In this document: positions 1 through 10,356 of the stretch, in pieces
Numbering within the stretch: position 1 is the first letter of the stretch
How the letters are laid out: each line of letters opens with the position of its first letter
Assembly (NCBI GenBank): GCA_930367215.1
Contig: OV884059.1
Coordinates: 245,643,803-245,707,802 of the forward strand
DNA: 64,000 nucleotides
Direction: 5' to 3'
Source of the DNA: Pollenia angustigena
Taxonomy: Eukaryota; Arthropoda; Insecta; Diptera; Polleniidae
Made by a program: the position numbers and the translations under genes
The notes under the pieces: model-generated
The model's input: only the letters and a program-made list of their open reading frames with translations
What the model was told of the DNA's origin: nothing
Database searches by the model: none

Positions 1-844
1 AGAAAGTATTCTAATTCATTTTTATGTTGGCGGATGCCGTTTGCGTTCCAAAAACCCTTCAAAATGCAGCACTTTTTGTTTTTAATATAAAATGGCGTTT
101 AAAGTCTTATCTTATCGTATCGCATATCGTTATTTATGGCTTGACCTTTACTTAAATCCTTGCTTCTGCTGACTTCTTAATCCGACATATAATTCTGGGG
201 ATAATTATGCCATGAACTCACCATAAGATTACAATTTATATTTCTAAAGTTATTTAAATTTTGCATATTTTACTAATAAAATATTAATTCATTTTGTTTC
301 CTGAATATAATATTTTGAATAAAAAACTAAGAACACCAGGTTTGAAACAATCTGAAGACACGATACAATCACCATAGTTAAAGATCTTGAACGTTCCAAT
401 GAACAATAAAATTTAATCTTTAGACATTTACGTTATGCAAAATGTTTATAGAGTTTAAAAATCGCAAAGCCTGTCGTATGAAACATGTCTTGGCAATAAC
501 GAATACAGATATTTTTTCTGTTATTTAATTTTCAAGTTGTTCCATTTATTTTTGGTGAAAATTAGCAAAGACAACACTTAAAGAGTCATGCCAAGCAACA
601 ACAAGTTGTTTATAATTTCAACAAATATTTATCTTAAAAATAAGTTTACAAAAATATAGTATTGACTTTATGCCTCAGTTATTTCCGTTAATAAATATTT
701 AAGTAAATATCTCAAGTTATTCCAGATTTTTTTATACGCTTTTGCAACATGTGGAAAAATATTAAACGGAATTTTAAATTAGCAATTAACTGATTCGTAT
801 TTCATTTTAGAAATCTGTGTAGTTTGTGAAAAGGTTTGAGCGTA
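1..844. other. AT-rich non-coding stretch
   Basis: No open frame, inverted repeat or recognisable repeat end was found here by reading. The composition is strongly AT-rich with short A and T runs, as in dipteran intergenic or intronic DNA. The stretch ends where the inverted repeat of the next element begins. Confidence 0.5.
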
Positions 845-1600
845 GAATTTAATATTTATCATAGTTCTGGATGTCGTAATAAAGGTTTTTTAAAATATCG
901 TCTAAAAGCGTAACAGGTTTGTAAAGGAGAAACGTAAAAGTTTCGCTGTTGGAAACGTACTTTTTTCATAGCGAGTTTCTATCCAGTAAAAAATTTGGGC
1001 TTTTTGAAGCACTACAGAGAAAAAGCGCATAATCAAGCGCTTCAATTAGAGAGCTCTTATAAAGCAGTAAATGATAAAGAATAAAACATACAAAAAAGCT
1101 TCTATTTTAGTGCTGACAACGAAGAAGGTTTTAAAGCGAAAACAATAAAAATATATTATCGTTTACGAAAATGATTGAAATGGGTATTTAAACAAGTAAA
1201 AGCAAAACATTAATAAATATGTTAATATAGTTAGTCCTTTAAAAGCACTTTAGGGGAGCTTTGTTTGCATGTTAAAAGAAGCGCTTATTGTCAGCAGAAA
1301 ATAGTGTTCAAGACCGGGAACACCCCATACAAAAATCAGGCATCCCATCAGCAGGATTGAAGCGATTTAAGGTATGAATTCATACAAAAAACCTGCTCCT
1401 TTTGGAGCACATTTTTTACTGGGTACTTTGAAGCAATACATTTTTCACACTTAAAGCCCATTTTAATCAAAGCATATAAAAAGTAATAAATGTAACCGTT
1501 GGCTTAACCCAGAAAATATTTTGATGTTTTTAATATTCTCCGTTTAATAATTTAAAATAACTTTAGTACGACATCCATAGCTCTGACAAATATTAAATTC
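845..1600. mobile_element. Non-autonomous DNA element with ~45-bp terminal inverted repeats
   Basis: The left end (GAATTTAATATTTATCATAG, then a block around GGATGTCGTAATAAAG) is matched in reverse complement at the right end near 1560-1600. No transposase frame is present and no clear target duplication is visible (left flank ends gcgta, right flank begins ttaaa). Parts of the interior recur near 58.7-59.1 kb: the stretch at 915-990 (AGGTTTGTAAAGGAGAAACG) and the stretch at 1421-1510 (TTTGAAGCAATACATTTTT). So this is one copy of a dispersed family. The superfamily cannot be assigned without a duplication. Confidence 0.6.
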
Positions 1601-1836
1601 TTAAATTCTGTTAATCGATGTCTTCGATGAATCCTTAAAGTTTTATGACCTAACACTATGCGTTATGCAGAGCGCTTGAGACAAACCGATCAACGACAAA
1701 TCCACATCGAAATATTAACCGCAAATGGCGTTGGATTGGTCCCCGTTTCGCAGGCCTCCATACTACATTGCCAAATCCGCCATTGACTGGAATCCCCAGG
1801 TTATCACACGGAGCGTAGGCAGTAGTGCTGGGATAC

Positions 1837-1899
1837 TATCGATATTTTCTACTATCGATATTTATCGATAGTTCTGATTTCACTATCGATATATCGATA
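1837..1899. promoter_or_regulatory. Array of five TATCGATA (DRE-type) sites, left end of hAT element
   Basis: Exact TATCGATA octamers occur at 1837-1844, 1853-1860, 1863-1870, 1884-1891 and 1892-1899. This is the published recognition sequence of Drosophila DREF, and its CGATA halves match BEAF-32. In hAT elements subterminal repeats are normally transposase-binding sites, so these may serve the element itself. Binding here is inferred from sequence only. Confidence 0.75.
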
Positions 1900-3372
1900 T
1901 TACTATCGACTGAATGTTTGTACTTGTGCAGGAAAACTTTAATTATTTTTTTATAAGGCTACAGTTCGTTGTTTTTATCACTTTATTGAATGTATGAGAC
2001 GTATGTATATTATACTGGTCGCATCTTGTATGGGATTTTTTTTTTAAATTTAATTGTTGCGCTGCTTAAAATATGAGGTTTGGTGTAAGAAATCATGATC
2101 TAATTGTTCAGGTCAATCCGACGATGCCTAGCCGTGCCGGGTGGGGCCCAAAGTTTCCCATATTATAAAAAAACATAATTTCTATCAGATCTTTATAGTT
2201 ATACTAGTTGAAAAGCCGAAAATCAAAAATATGGCTTCGTTACGATCTTCCGCAGAGAAAGTTCTTTAAGTGTGCCAAATTTCAGCTTCCTATGTCATCA
2301 GATGGCTTCAGAATGTTGAGGAAAGAATAGGACATACATACATGCAAACATCCTAACATACTAAGAAATTATATATTGCATAGATAGATTAAAGTATTTG
2401 CTGTTTAATATTTTAGTATGATACGATCAAAAGATTTTTAACCTAATTCGGGGTCGCTGAATCCAGTGGTGCTAGCCGTTTTTTTAGGTTAGCTTTGGTT
2501 TTCGAGATATTCCGTTATTTCAAAAATTAAGGATGTTGCACAACATTTGTTCGCATAACTCAAAGACGCTTTAGCTTATTGAAAAACTAAAAAAAATCGA
2601 AATTCTGCATTCTGAATTTACTTTAACAAAGTTAAAACTTTTTTGGCACACTTGAAGTACTTTCTCTGCGGAAGATCGTAACGAAGCCATATTTTTGATT
2701 TTCGGCTTTTCAACTAGTATAACTATAAAGATCTGATAGAAAATATGTTTTTTTTATAATATTGGGAACTTTGGACCCCACCCGTCACGGCTAGGCACCG
2801 TCGGATTGACCTGAAAAATTAGATCATGATTTCTTGCACCAAACCTCATATTTTAAGCAGCGCAAACAATTAAATTTAAAAAAAAAAAATTGCGACCAGT
2901 CTAATGTATATACGCACGTTATTGTAGATGGCAGTTTTTTAAAAATTGTTAAGTACCTTTCTGAAGGAACCGAAGTAACAGGGACTATAAGATATTCCAT
3001 TGCAACTTTAAAAAATTTTCTAAATTCTTAACCCAAAAAGGTTATCTATCTAGCGGACTTATCCTCTGATGGTCGTTCATTGTTTTGTCTTATGCCTGCA
3101 ATTGCATTTGGATTTGCATTTTTTTTTACAACATTACAAAAATATTTGACATTTCAGTCCCTATATAAACATGTAAAATTTCGACTTAAAGACCTTAAAT
3201 TAGCAGTAAAAAGCACTGCTAAGCAATCCATACCACTTGCCACTCTTGTTGTTTGTATTCATTGCAGTAATTCAGCGCGAATTAATAATAGCAAGTAAAA
3301 ATTTGCGGCAAAAAACTGTGTGTATATAGCTGCTGTTAGATGTTTTAATAGCTGTATTTTAAATAAAAAAAA

Positions 3373-3447
3373 TATCGATATTTATATTTTTCCTATCGAT
3401 ATTTTCGATATTTTAAGACTATCGATAATATCGATAGTCTATCGATA
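3373..3447. promoter_or_regulatory. Array of five TATCGATA (DRE-type) sites, right end of hAT element
   Basis: Exact TATCGATA octamers lie at 3373-3380, 3394-3401, 3420-3427, 3429-3436 and 3440-3447, mirroring the left-end array, plus one TTTCGATA half-match at about 3404. The density is far above the AT-rich background. Confidence 0.75.
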
Positions 3448-3730
3448 GTTTCCCAGCACTAGTAGGCAGACCGACGCACACCTTGCTCCGTTAATTAAAC
3501 CTCGAAGTTAAGGCACAACCATAATGTGCTTAATTTGGCTCAAGCAAATGTGCGAATACATATAAATTATGTGAGGCAAACCTTATTGAACTTAAGGAAA
3601 CTGTAAGCTGCGAATCTAATCGCAGATACCGTACGGAATCAAATGTTTTTTATTTTATTTCTGTTTGTTTTAATTCATTTGAGAGACTTTTTGTTTATTT
3701 GTGACAGTAGGTTAAGCAAGGCTATGCATA

Positions 3731-4115
3731 TCGATACCTTCCCATAAGAATGTATTAAGCGACACTTTTTTCGAAAATGACTTTTTGATGTGGAACTATA
3801 CTAGAAGTTAAGCGCCACATTTTGGCCTGGGTTTCGCTGCCCTATCATGGATGCAAAGGAAACTAGAGTTAAAATAAAATTGTATCAACCGTCAAGTTTT
3901 CTCACGGGAATAATGTTTCACCCTGTAATTTGTATTATCCGCCAAAGAAATTATGCTTAGCCACATTTTTAAATATGTTTTGTATTCTGAAAATCGCTTT
4001 CCAAATATGTTCCTTTCAATAAAATCCGAAAAATAAATAACTAAATGAGACGTTTTTTCGTTTCCTACACAATTTTAGAAATGTCGCTTAATACATTATT
4101 ATGGGAAGGTAACGA
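3731..4115. mobile_element. TA-flanked MITE, TAAGCGAC family, copy 1
   Basis: Terminal inverted repeats start TCGATACCTTCCCATAAGAA and continue through GTATTAAGCGACA. TA dinucleotides flank the element at 3729-3730 and 4116-4117. It is non-coding, 385 bp long, and almost colinear with the reverse complement of the copy at 23161-23546. A TA duplication suggests the Tc1/mariner/pogo (IS630) group, but no transposase is seen. The motif TTAAGCG(A/C)CA recurs internally as well as in the termini. Confidence 0.85.
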
Positions 4116-4606
4116 TATTATGTTTGGGCCTTCAGACGTATTGATAAAAGGTGAAGAAAGGTCAATCAAACAGCATCAAACTGGATCGAATAAAATCAAT
4201 TCGTTGTGACCCTTTGTTCCCAATAAGAACATACATTACAAACCTGCTTCGTAGTAAGGGAATGGAGTGGCCTTTTAAATGGCATTTATTCATGAAATTT
4301 CCGGTATTTGAAAGTTATTCAAAAAATTAACATAAAATAAGACATTTTTTTATTTTAAAGTAATTACACAGAAAAAAGTTTGAACATGAATAAATAGAAC
4401 GGATCGTTTTTATTGATTTTTATTTCGTAAAACTTTTTAATATTTTCCTAAATAGTAAGAAACTACTTTTTTAAATTCGAATTTTAATTTTTATTGTATT
4501 TCTTTATGTTTTCCAGAGACAATTAAAAACAAATGATGAACTCCTGCTATGGCATTTACAGAATCTGATTAGATTTTACATCTAATTATGTAAATATTAA
4601 AGAATA

Positions 4607-4985
4607 GAAACTGGGAATTATTTCTTTTCATAGCTTACTTTATTATAATTAACATTTTCTATTTTTCGAATTTATTCTATGAGCTAAATTTCAGTTATGT
4701 ATTTTATAAAGCTTTTAGTAATAGTCATATTTCTTCAATTTTCAGGAATGACTTTATACACTACCAGACTATTATATTGTACATACAATACACTTCATTT
4801 CTATCCAAAAGATAGCTAAAATGTAAAATGTAGTTGATAGCTAAAATGTAACAAGAAGATACTACATAATAGTCTGAAAGTGTATAAAGTCATTCCTAAA
4901 AATTTAAGGAATAGGACTATTACAAAAAATCTTTATATATACATAACTAAAATTTATTTCATAGAATAAATCCGAAAAATAAAAA
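4607..4985 (+). mobile_element. Hairpin repeat family H, copy A, with 15-bp direct repeats
   Basis: The element opens with GAAACTGGGAATTATTTC and about 45 bp of unpaired sequence. Two long arms follow: one from about 4662 (ATTTTTCGAATTTATTCTAT), the other from about 4869 to 4985, its reverse complement. Together they form a hairpin of roughly 120-bp arms. Direct repeats ATGTAAATATTAAAG lie at 4588-4602 and 4986-5000. It has no poly(A) tail, promoter-like tRNA boxes or open frame. Three more copies occur at 19016, 23592 and 24349, all on the plus strand and all with 14-16 bp direct repeats. Confidence 0.8.
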
Positions 4986-5355
4986 ATGTAAATATTAAAG
5001 TAAATTCAATTTGCTAATTCATGTGTATTCCAATGCATTGGGGAAAATCTTGAAGAATCCACGAAAAGTGTATTAAAACTCCTTAATTGTTATATGAGCA
5101 ATTGAAATCAAACAATAAAAAAGTTCTATAAAAACGAAAAAAATTGGACCATGATTATTTTATAATAGGTCTGTTTCCTTTCTTTTGCCCGAAAAGAATT
5201 TCTGCAATTTAAATTTATGTAAATGACAGCGTTTTTAAAGAATAAAAGCCTTCTTCTTCTTGTAAGAAATATCCCACATTTTTCTTCCTGCAAATTGTGT
5301 ACATTTTTGAACAGCTGTTAAATTTGGCAAACAAAAATAGTGTATTAAAAAATAG

Positions 5356-5516
5356 TAGCGATGTTCAATATTAGTCTTGCAAAAAAGCAAATGCAAAATA
5401 TCGTTGAACTTAAATTGAATCTAACGGAAACTCTGTGTATTTTGTTGTTATATTTAACAAAAGAGCTACGATATTTTGCATTTCCATTATTGCAAGACTA
5501 ATATTGAACTACGCTA
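5356..5516. repeat. 161-bp inverted-repeat element
   Basis: The left arm TAGCGATGTTCAATATTAGT, continuing through CTTGCAAAAAAGCAAATGC, pairs with 5468-5516. Arms are about 50 bp with few mismatches and the central loop is about 60 bp. It has the form of a small MITE. TA-rich flanks prevent a firm target duplication call. It lies inside the 4367-5829 element and is therefore younger than it. Confidence 0.65.
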
Positions 5517-5577
5517 GTATATTTAAAAAAAGATCGAATTCGGGTAAACTAAAATCGAACAAGTTTTGGAGACGATC

Positions 5578-5675
5578 CTCTATATCTATATTCGATATCG
5601 ATCGAAATTCCCATGTAAATTGTATTCCAATTTCGATCGATATCGAATGCCGTAATTTGGCCCCTGCTTTGAAAG
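5578..5675. repeat. Palindromic mini-element, second copy of 24642-24736
   Basis: The stretch ATTCGATATCGATCGAAATT and its inverse near 5630-5650 form a palindrome that ends GCCGTAATTTGGCCCC. The same right half and palindromic core occur at 24642-24736, where the left end CTGGGGTCAAATAACGGCA is also intact. Here the left end has diverged. Confidence 0.6.
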
Positions 5676-5831
5676 TTCATAAAAATTTTCCCTTTCAAAT
5701 ACTTCAAACTTTGAGTTCCACTTATCTTAGCCAAAATTTAAATTAAGGAAACAGCGGTCATTAAAAAAAATAAGTGAATAAGTGATACTGTTTTTTAAAA
5801 TTTTGATTCTGTTTATAATTTTTTCTGTGTA

Positions 5832-6770
5832 GAAATTGTTTTAGTACAATTTTTAATATTGAACTCGTGTTTGTAGTGGTATGTATGTCTAAACAAACTG
5901 CCCTACAAAATAAACAGAAAATTATAAACACGTTACAAAAAAACTGAAATTGTATCTTTAAAATGCACCTTTTCGTAAAATCGAACTTGGCGAACTTTTC
6001 TGATTAAGGCGTAGTTTTTTGTTTTGAAATTTGATCACTTAATTATATTTAAAGAATGATCATAGGTATAAGTATGTATGTATGTATGTATATCTAAACA
6101 ATGCTTTGATTTTATTCTCGTAAACCTTGAAGAATTTTATCTGTAATAGACAGGTAAACAGGAAAGGCACTCTAAATATGCTTTAGTTATTGTTCACAGG
6201 AAAGCCGACAGACTATCACAGAACTACAATGACAGGTACAAAACTAGTAGCAAAATAATCCATAAGATTCCTTAACAAGATAAATATTATAAAAATATTA
6301 AATGTCTTAAGACGCCGAAATTCGAGTGTCATTTAGGAGCAAAACCCATAAATTACAAAAGAAAAACAATGCCAGCACTTGTTCTAAAGGAAGTTAGAGA
6401 TAGGCAATCAAATCTTAGGGAGTGCAAATTAAAAATGGCGACCGGCCGACAATTACGGAAAATGTTATGTTCTATGCCTTCTTTTTCATAGTCAGCAAAA
6501 GAAGAACAGAAGTAAATATATTTATGTAAATGAACTAAGCATTTTTCTGAGTATGTGTGTGGTGGCAAAAAAACCAAAAAAAAAAAAAAAAATGATGTAA
6601 CATCGATAAAAATAACAAATATCTTGTATGTAGCACATTTATAATTAACAAGTTTGTAACGTATAATTTTCTTTTTTATTCTTTTTTTAATTTCATTGAA
6701 ATTGCTTGAAAATTCCATACATTTTATATTTTAGGGCGTAGTACATGTATGACCGATTATATATGTATAA
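5832..6770. other. Non-coding stretch with a GTAT microsatellite
   Basis: A (GTAT)n run of about 20 bp lies at 6072-6091, and an A run of about 17 bp near 6576-6592. The open frame on the minus strand at 6353-6718 has low-complexity content (runs of Phe and Lys) and no recognised domain; I treat it as chance. Nothing else is supported. Confidence 0.5.
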
Positions 6771-7305
6771 ATGAGGCATTCCACGCCAAATCGAATAGTT
6801 AAATTTTTTTTTGATTTCCTCAATTTGTTTGATATTTTTATTTTATTTTATTCCCTTTAAATTACTTCTTTAAAGGACTCTTAATTCAGTTTTTTGTTCA
6901 TAACTTTCTTAATAATGGTGGATTTTGGTGAAATATTCGTTTTGGGATGTGTTTGGCAGAAGAAATAAAAAGAAATATTCAAGTTTTCTTGATTTAGATT
7001 TTTGGATTAGAAATTTTTAATCGTGTTGCTGAAAATGAGTTTATCTGTATCCCGGTCTGGTAGTGGGCCTTATATAAATACAATTAAGCTCTTGAATAAA
7101 TTAACAAAACAATAAATTTGAAAATTTAAAAAGTCAAAAATCGGTATCTGAAATTAAAAATTTTGTTTGTTTTAAAAATTTTGAAAAGACCCATTTTCGG
7201 ACTGGGCTTAAAAGTTGTCAGGTGGAAGGCCGTTTCGAAAAATATCACAAAATTGGGGAAATAAAAAAGAAAATTTAAACCATCCAATCGGCGTGGAAGG
7301 CCCCA
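6771..7305. mobile_element. TIR element ending ATGRGGCMTTCCACGCC
   Basis: Left end ATGAGGCATTCCACGCC and right end, reverse complemented, ATGGGGCCTTCCACGCC. Similarity runs for about 60 bp, through TTTGATATTTTT on both arms. It is 535 bp long with no open frame. Flanks are runs of AT (TATA on both sides), so the target duplication cannot be read. It is probably a Tc1/mariner-type MITE, by its TA-rich flanks only. Confidence 0.65.
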
Positions 7306-7950
7306 TATATATTTTTTTCATTTTAAAGCTTTATGCTTTATAAAAAAATAAAATATGCTTAAGAACTATAGATAACGTTATACAGTGTAAATGAATATAA
7401 GAACTTAAAGCAAAACTTAAAGTATCTTTATTCACATTTTAGCATGTTAAAAATATTTGTATTGTTGTATCATGTTCATAATATTTTAGCTGTGACGTAA
7501 TTCAATTTGAAAAACAACTGTATTAAATTTTAAAAGTAACATTCAAAATTTAAATATGAATATTGAGGTACATACATACATACATATTTATGTTGTATAT
7601 ATAGATATGAAAGTATGTTTGTATATAAAGAAATATTATAAAATTTTGGCTAAACTGATAAATCGATTTTTTAACAGCCTTGTATTCGTGCGCATTCCGC
7701 CATTGGCATCCAGGAAGTATAGGTACATAAAATGTTATCGCAAAGAAAACAAAGCTTTACAATAAAACTTTCGTTATCGTTATGTTAACAGCTTGTATTT
7801 ATTTACACTTTTTTTCTGATACGAAATGTTAACCTTTATATTCTTTAAAGTAGATAAAAACGCTCCAAATAATTGACGATAATAATTTATAATTTATGAC
7901 CCTTCTTTGGCAGCAAATACTTACACTTACTTACGTTTTTACTCAAAAAG
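7306..7950. other. AT-rich non-coding stretch
   Basis: It holds a short CATA repeat near 7569-7585. I see no repeat ends and no convincing open frame. Confidence 0.4.
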
Positions 7951-8070
7951 CAAGTAAGAAAGCATGGTCCATCATGCCCAACCAAATGATACCCTACACC
8001 AAAGTATTTAAAAACAATTTTTCGAGAGTGTACCCCATTTGGGAACCATGGGTAAATTACTTGATACCAA
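7951..8070 (+). repeat. Dispersed family A, 5' fragment
   Basis: It begins CAAGTAAGAAAGCATGGTCC and continues with ATGATACCCTACACC, then a TTTTTCGAGAGTGTACCCC stretch. The same order occurs at 17442 (plus) and, in reverse complement, at 15775-15935. The family is non-coding in all copies here and resembles a repeat I remember as common in muscoid flies. Its class is not established from this window. Confidence 0.65.
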
Positions 8071-8293
8071 AATCATTATTTATGCGGAGTGTTTTATGGA
8101 AGTTAAATAAAATCATAAACCAATAAAATACGTGAGCATGCGTGATTGGGAGTTGTTACCTTGTAAAAGTTTCACTAACATTTAAAAAACAACTTTCAAA
8201 CTCGCTATATTTTATACATATTCATTCCTTACACCAATTTTTAAACTACATTCTCGTAATTCAATTAGTAATTCGCAACGAATTTTTGTCTAA

Positions 8294-8497
8294 GACCGCA
8301 TTTAGACTATGCAATTAACGCCGAGTTTTTTTTCCATTTTCTTTTAAAGTAGTTGCTACGAAACTCTTTTCAAATTTACATTTTTTTCAAGCATTATTTC
8401 AACTTTTTCAACCCCGTTTTCTTCCCTACACCTCTTGCTAACAAACAAAAAGTTGCAAGCGAAAGTTGCGGCGTTTATTGCATAATGTAAATATGGT
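8294..8497 (+). repeat. 205-bp repeat with ~30-bp TIRs, copy 1
   Basis: It starts GACCGCATTTAGACTATGCA and ends GCATAATGTAAATATGGT. The two ends are imperfect inverted repeats sharing ATGCAATWAACGCCG. A second copy in the same orientation lies 5.1 kb downstream at 13369-13579, differing at only a few positions and a small insertion. Flanking sequences differ, so this is transposition, not a segmental duplication. The core contains CAACCCCGTTTTCTTCCCTA, which is GC-richer than its surroundings. Confidence 0.8.
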
Positions 8498-8499
8498 AT

Positions 8500-8890
8500 A
8501 AATGTTAAAATTATTTGTAAGCACCTTAATAATAATATTGGGTTGCAATTCGATTACAATCGCAATCACGATTAATCACACCTTTTGATCGTTATCTTAA
8601 TCCCACAAAATTGTATGTCTTAACATGTTAAAAATGTCGCCGAACTCTACGATTATATAAAGTTCAATTATCTAGTGGCATATCATATTTTTAACATTAG
8701 GATGCATCGTCGGGCGATTTGTTCGAATTGCAATTATTTTTATAAATAAGGCTTTCATAGTAACTAGGAAAATTTTAAATTATATTCCGTTATTTTCGGC
8801 TTTATGTCCGATTTTAAAATATATATTTTGAATGATCTCAAATAGATCTGCAATTACTTATGAATTTTAATTATTTTAAATGCGACATTT
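8500..8890. repeat. Stretch related to family C (CACGATTAATCACA motifs)
   Basis: Near 8540-8585 the sequence has alternating GATTACAATCGCAATCACGA and ATTAATCAC motifs, resembling the motif-rich ends at 63545-63600. Upstream, at 8110-8140, there is a matching GTGAGCATGCGTGA. The remainder is featureless AT-rich DNA. Confidence 0.4.
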
Positions 8891-8893
8891 CCA

Positions 8894-9455
8894 GGTGGCA
8901 TGTCATAACGTCCAGTGTCATAGTATCCATAGACTTTATGACACTTTTAATAGTGTCATAATGTCCATCAGAGCAGTGTCATAAAGTCCGTGGGCGTTAT
9001 GACACTTTGTAGAGTGTAATAATGTCCACAACATGCTTACAAACTCGAAAGCATAGCCGACCTTCGGCCGAGCGCAAGGATTTTCTCCTCTATGATAAAA
9101 CATGTACCGGCTTCGCTAACTAAAGCTTCTCTGCACAGCCGGCCTTCGACTGGGCGCAAGGATTTTATCCTCTATGGTATAACAAACAGCGGCTTTGCTA
9201 ACTAAAGCTTCTCTGTATAGCCGGCCTTCGGCCTGGCGTAAGAATTTTCTTCTCTATGGTATAACAAATACTGGCTTCGCTAACTAAAGCTTCTCTGCGA
9301 AGTCGGCCTTCGTTCGGAAACAAGGAACAAGAAGCTTTACTTAGCGAACCCGGTACTTGTTATAACATAAAGGAAAAAATCCTTGCGCCAGCCCAAAGGC
9401 CGTCTGTACACTTTTTGGAGTGTCATAGTGTCCATGGACGTTATGACATTCCACC
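8894..9455. mobile_element. Element with 8-bp target duplication and tandem/inverted 82-bp core
   Basis: Terminal inverted repeats GGTGGCATGTCATAACGTCC and GGTGGAATGTCATAACGTCC (right end, reverse complemented). The flanking duplication is CATTTCCA at 8886-8893 and 9456-9463. An 8-bp duplication is typical of hAT (also P-type) elements. Subterminal (G)TGTCATAATGTCCA motifs repeat in both orientations. The core has three near-exact 82-bp units beginning at 9055, 9137 and 9219, a partial fourth at 9301, and an inverted copy at about 9325-9413. A related, truncated copy is at 29229-29560. It has no open frame. Confidence 0.85.
9055..9413. repeat. 82-bp tandem units plus one inverted unit
   Basis: Each unit runs AGCCGGCCTTCGGCC, GCGCAAGGATTTT, CTCCTCTATGGTATAAC, GGCTTCGCTAACTAAAGC, TTCTCTGC. 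Starts at 9055, 9137, 9219 and 9301 give an exact 82-bp period. After the fourth start the unit is interrupted and an inverted copy follows (9325-9413), so the array can fold back. GC content is well above the surroundings. Confidence 0.85.
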
Positions 9456-9752
9456 CATTTCCATATTAGCAGTAAAAATTTTCCGCAACTTCCAATACAT
9501 AAATTTATTTTAATCATTTTTAACCAATTTAAATTTTGTATTCAGTTTGGCTTATTAAAATATTGATTTCGCCTTCTAAAATCACAAACCCGAAAATAAT
9601 TACCAAATGCGACGTTGGTCAAACTATGAATATAAAAAAACAAACTGTGAAATTTGGTTTTTTTTTTGTTGCGGTTCCCTAAATGAAATTAGGGAAAATA
9701 ATTAAATTAAATAATAATAAATTAAAAAAAACCAGATTCTGTAATAGCTTAA

Positions 9753-9971
9753 GGCCCGTTTTCACAACTTACCGATAGCTAAAGGTAGGATTTTATTGGC
9801 CGTATAAAAAGTTCTCCATTATAACAACTTTACTTTAACCTACCAGGAAGGATTGACCTTAACCTACTTTATCGTTCACTTAAGGTTAAAGTAAAGTTTT
9901 AATAATAGAACACTTTTTATAAGGTCATTTAAAGTCTACTTTAAGCTATCGGTAAGTTGTGAAAACGGGCC
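9753..9971. mobile_element. PIF/Harbinger-like MITE, TAA target duplication
   Basis: Ends GGCCCGTTTTCACAACTTAC, continuing CGATAGCT, with a near-exact inverse on the right. TAA flanks both sides (9750-9752, 9972-9974). A 3-bp TWA duplication and a GGSCC-TTT-CAC terminus match the PIF/Harbinger group. It is 219 bp, non-coding, and most of its length pairs with itself (AACCTTACTTTAACCTA-type motifs on both arms). Confidence 0.85.
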
Positions 9972-10356
9972 TAAGAGTTGTACCAAAAATGGCGATTACA
10001 TACAAGCCCAAAAAAATACAAACGTGAAGCAGTGAGTCAGATTCAAAACTACCAACAATAGATGTTCTTTGGAAACGTAAGTTGTGCTTAAAGAAATTGA
10101 TCACCGGTTCCTCTGAAAAGGTTACAATTTAAACATTTTCACTTTTTATAAGAATACAGGAGTAAAAGGAGCCAATATATAATAGTCCACATGCCAACAC
10201 TGCTAAGTTAAAAAAAAAATTAAAATTTTATATGTTAAAATGCCTCCCTAAGCCTCCCTCAATCTAGTTTAAAACTCTGCAAGGTACGCCCAATTTCTGG
10301 TTAAATACTTTATAAATTTTGAGCCAACTTCGTGAGAAAAGCGATTGTAGGATATA

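Larger units (their letters stand above)
1823..3461. mobile_element. Complete non-autonomous hAT-type element with 8-bp target duplication
   Basis: The ends are TAGTGCTGGGATACTATCGA on the left and the reverse complement of TAGTGCTGGGAAACTATCGA on the right. They are flanked by a perfect 8-bp duplication, GTAGGCAG, at 1815-1822 and 3462-3469. An 8-bp duplication and a TAGTGCTGGG-type terminus are hAT hallmarks. No transposase frame is present. Inside lies a large inverted repeat: arm about 1997-2279 (reading AACGAAGCCATATTTTTGAT on the complement) pairs with arm about 2642-2927, with a loop of about 360 bp. Each end also carries five TATCGATA sites. Two short open frames (2834-3031, 3080-3298) have no recognisable homology and are probably chance. 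Confidence 0.85.
1670..3510 (+). pseudogene. RTE-like LINE ORF2 C-terminal remnant, split by a hAT insertion
   Basis: The plus-strand frames at 1705-1822 spell out, across at least one frameshift, the pattern common at the C-terminus of RTE-like LINE polyproteins: an NRKWRWIG block, then a PPYYIAKSAIDWNP block, then a G-R-P-T-H-T motif. The last motif is completed only if 1823-3461 plus one duplicated GTAGGCAG is removed and reading continues from 3470. The hAT element therefore inserted into an already degraded LINE. GC content here is visibly higher than in the flanks. Clade assignment rests on memory of that conserved tail. No reverse transcriptase domain survives nearby. Confidence 0.6.
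4367..5829. mobile_element. CACAGAAAAAA-ended TA-flanked element with three internal repeats
   Basis: The left end is CACAGAAAAAAGTTTGAAC and the right end is the reverse complement of CACAGAAAAAATTATAAAC. TA flanks both ends (4365-4366, 5830-5831). The same termini bound elements at 33439-34278 and 42477-42918. The terminal match is only about 11 bp, so treating this as one 1.46-kb element is an inference. It contains the hairpin repeat at 4607-4985, an inverted repeat at 5356-5516 and a half palindrome at 5578-5675. No transposase is seen. Confidence 0.5.

Noticed and set aside
2834..3298. Two frames inside the 1823-3461 hAT element, considered as transposase remnants
   Set aside because: Neither shows a BED finger, catalytic block or dimerisation motif; the first starts within the inverted-repeat arm.
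6353..6718. 121-codon minus-strand frame
   Set aside because: Its length comes from an A-run read as Phe/Lys and low-complexity sequence; no domain is visible.
9055..9413. Regularly spaced 82-bp repeats suggestive of a CRISPR array
   Set aside because: The units are contiguous tandem copies with no unique spacers, inside a eukaryotic transposon with a target duplication.
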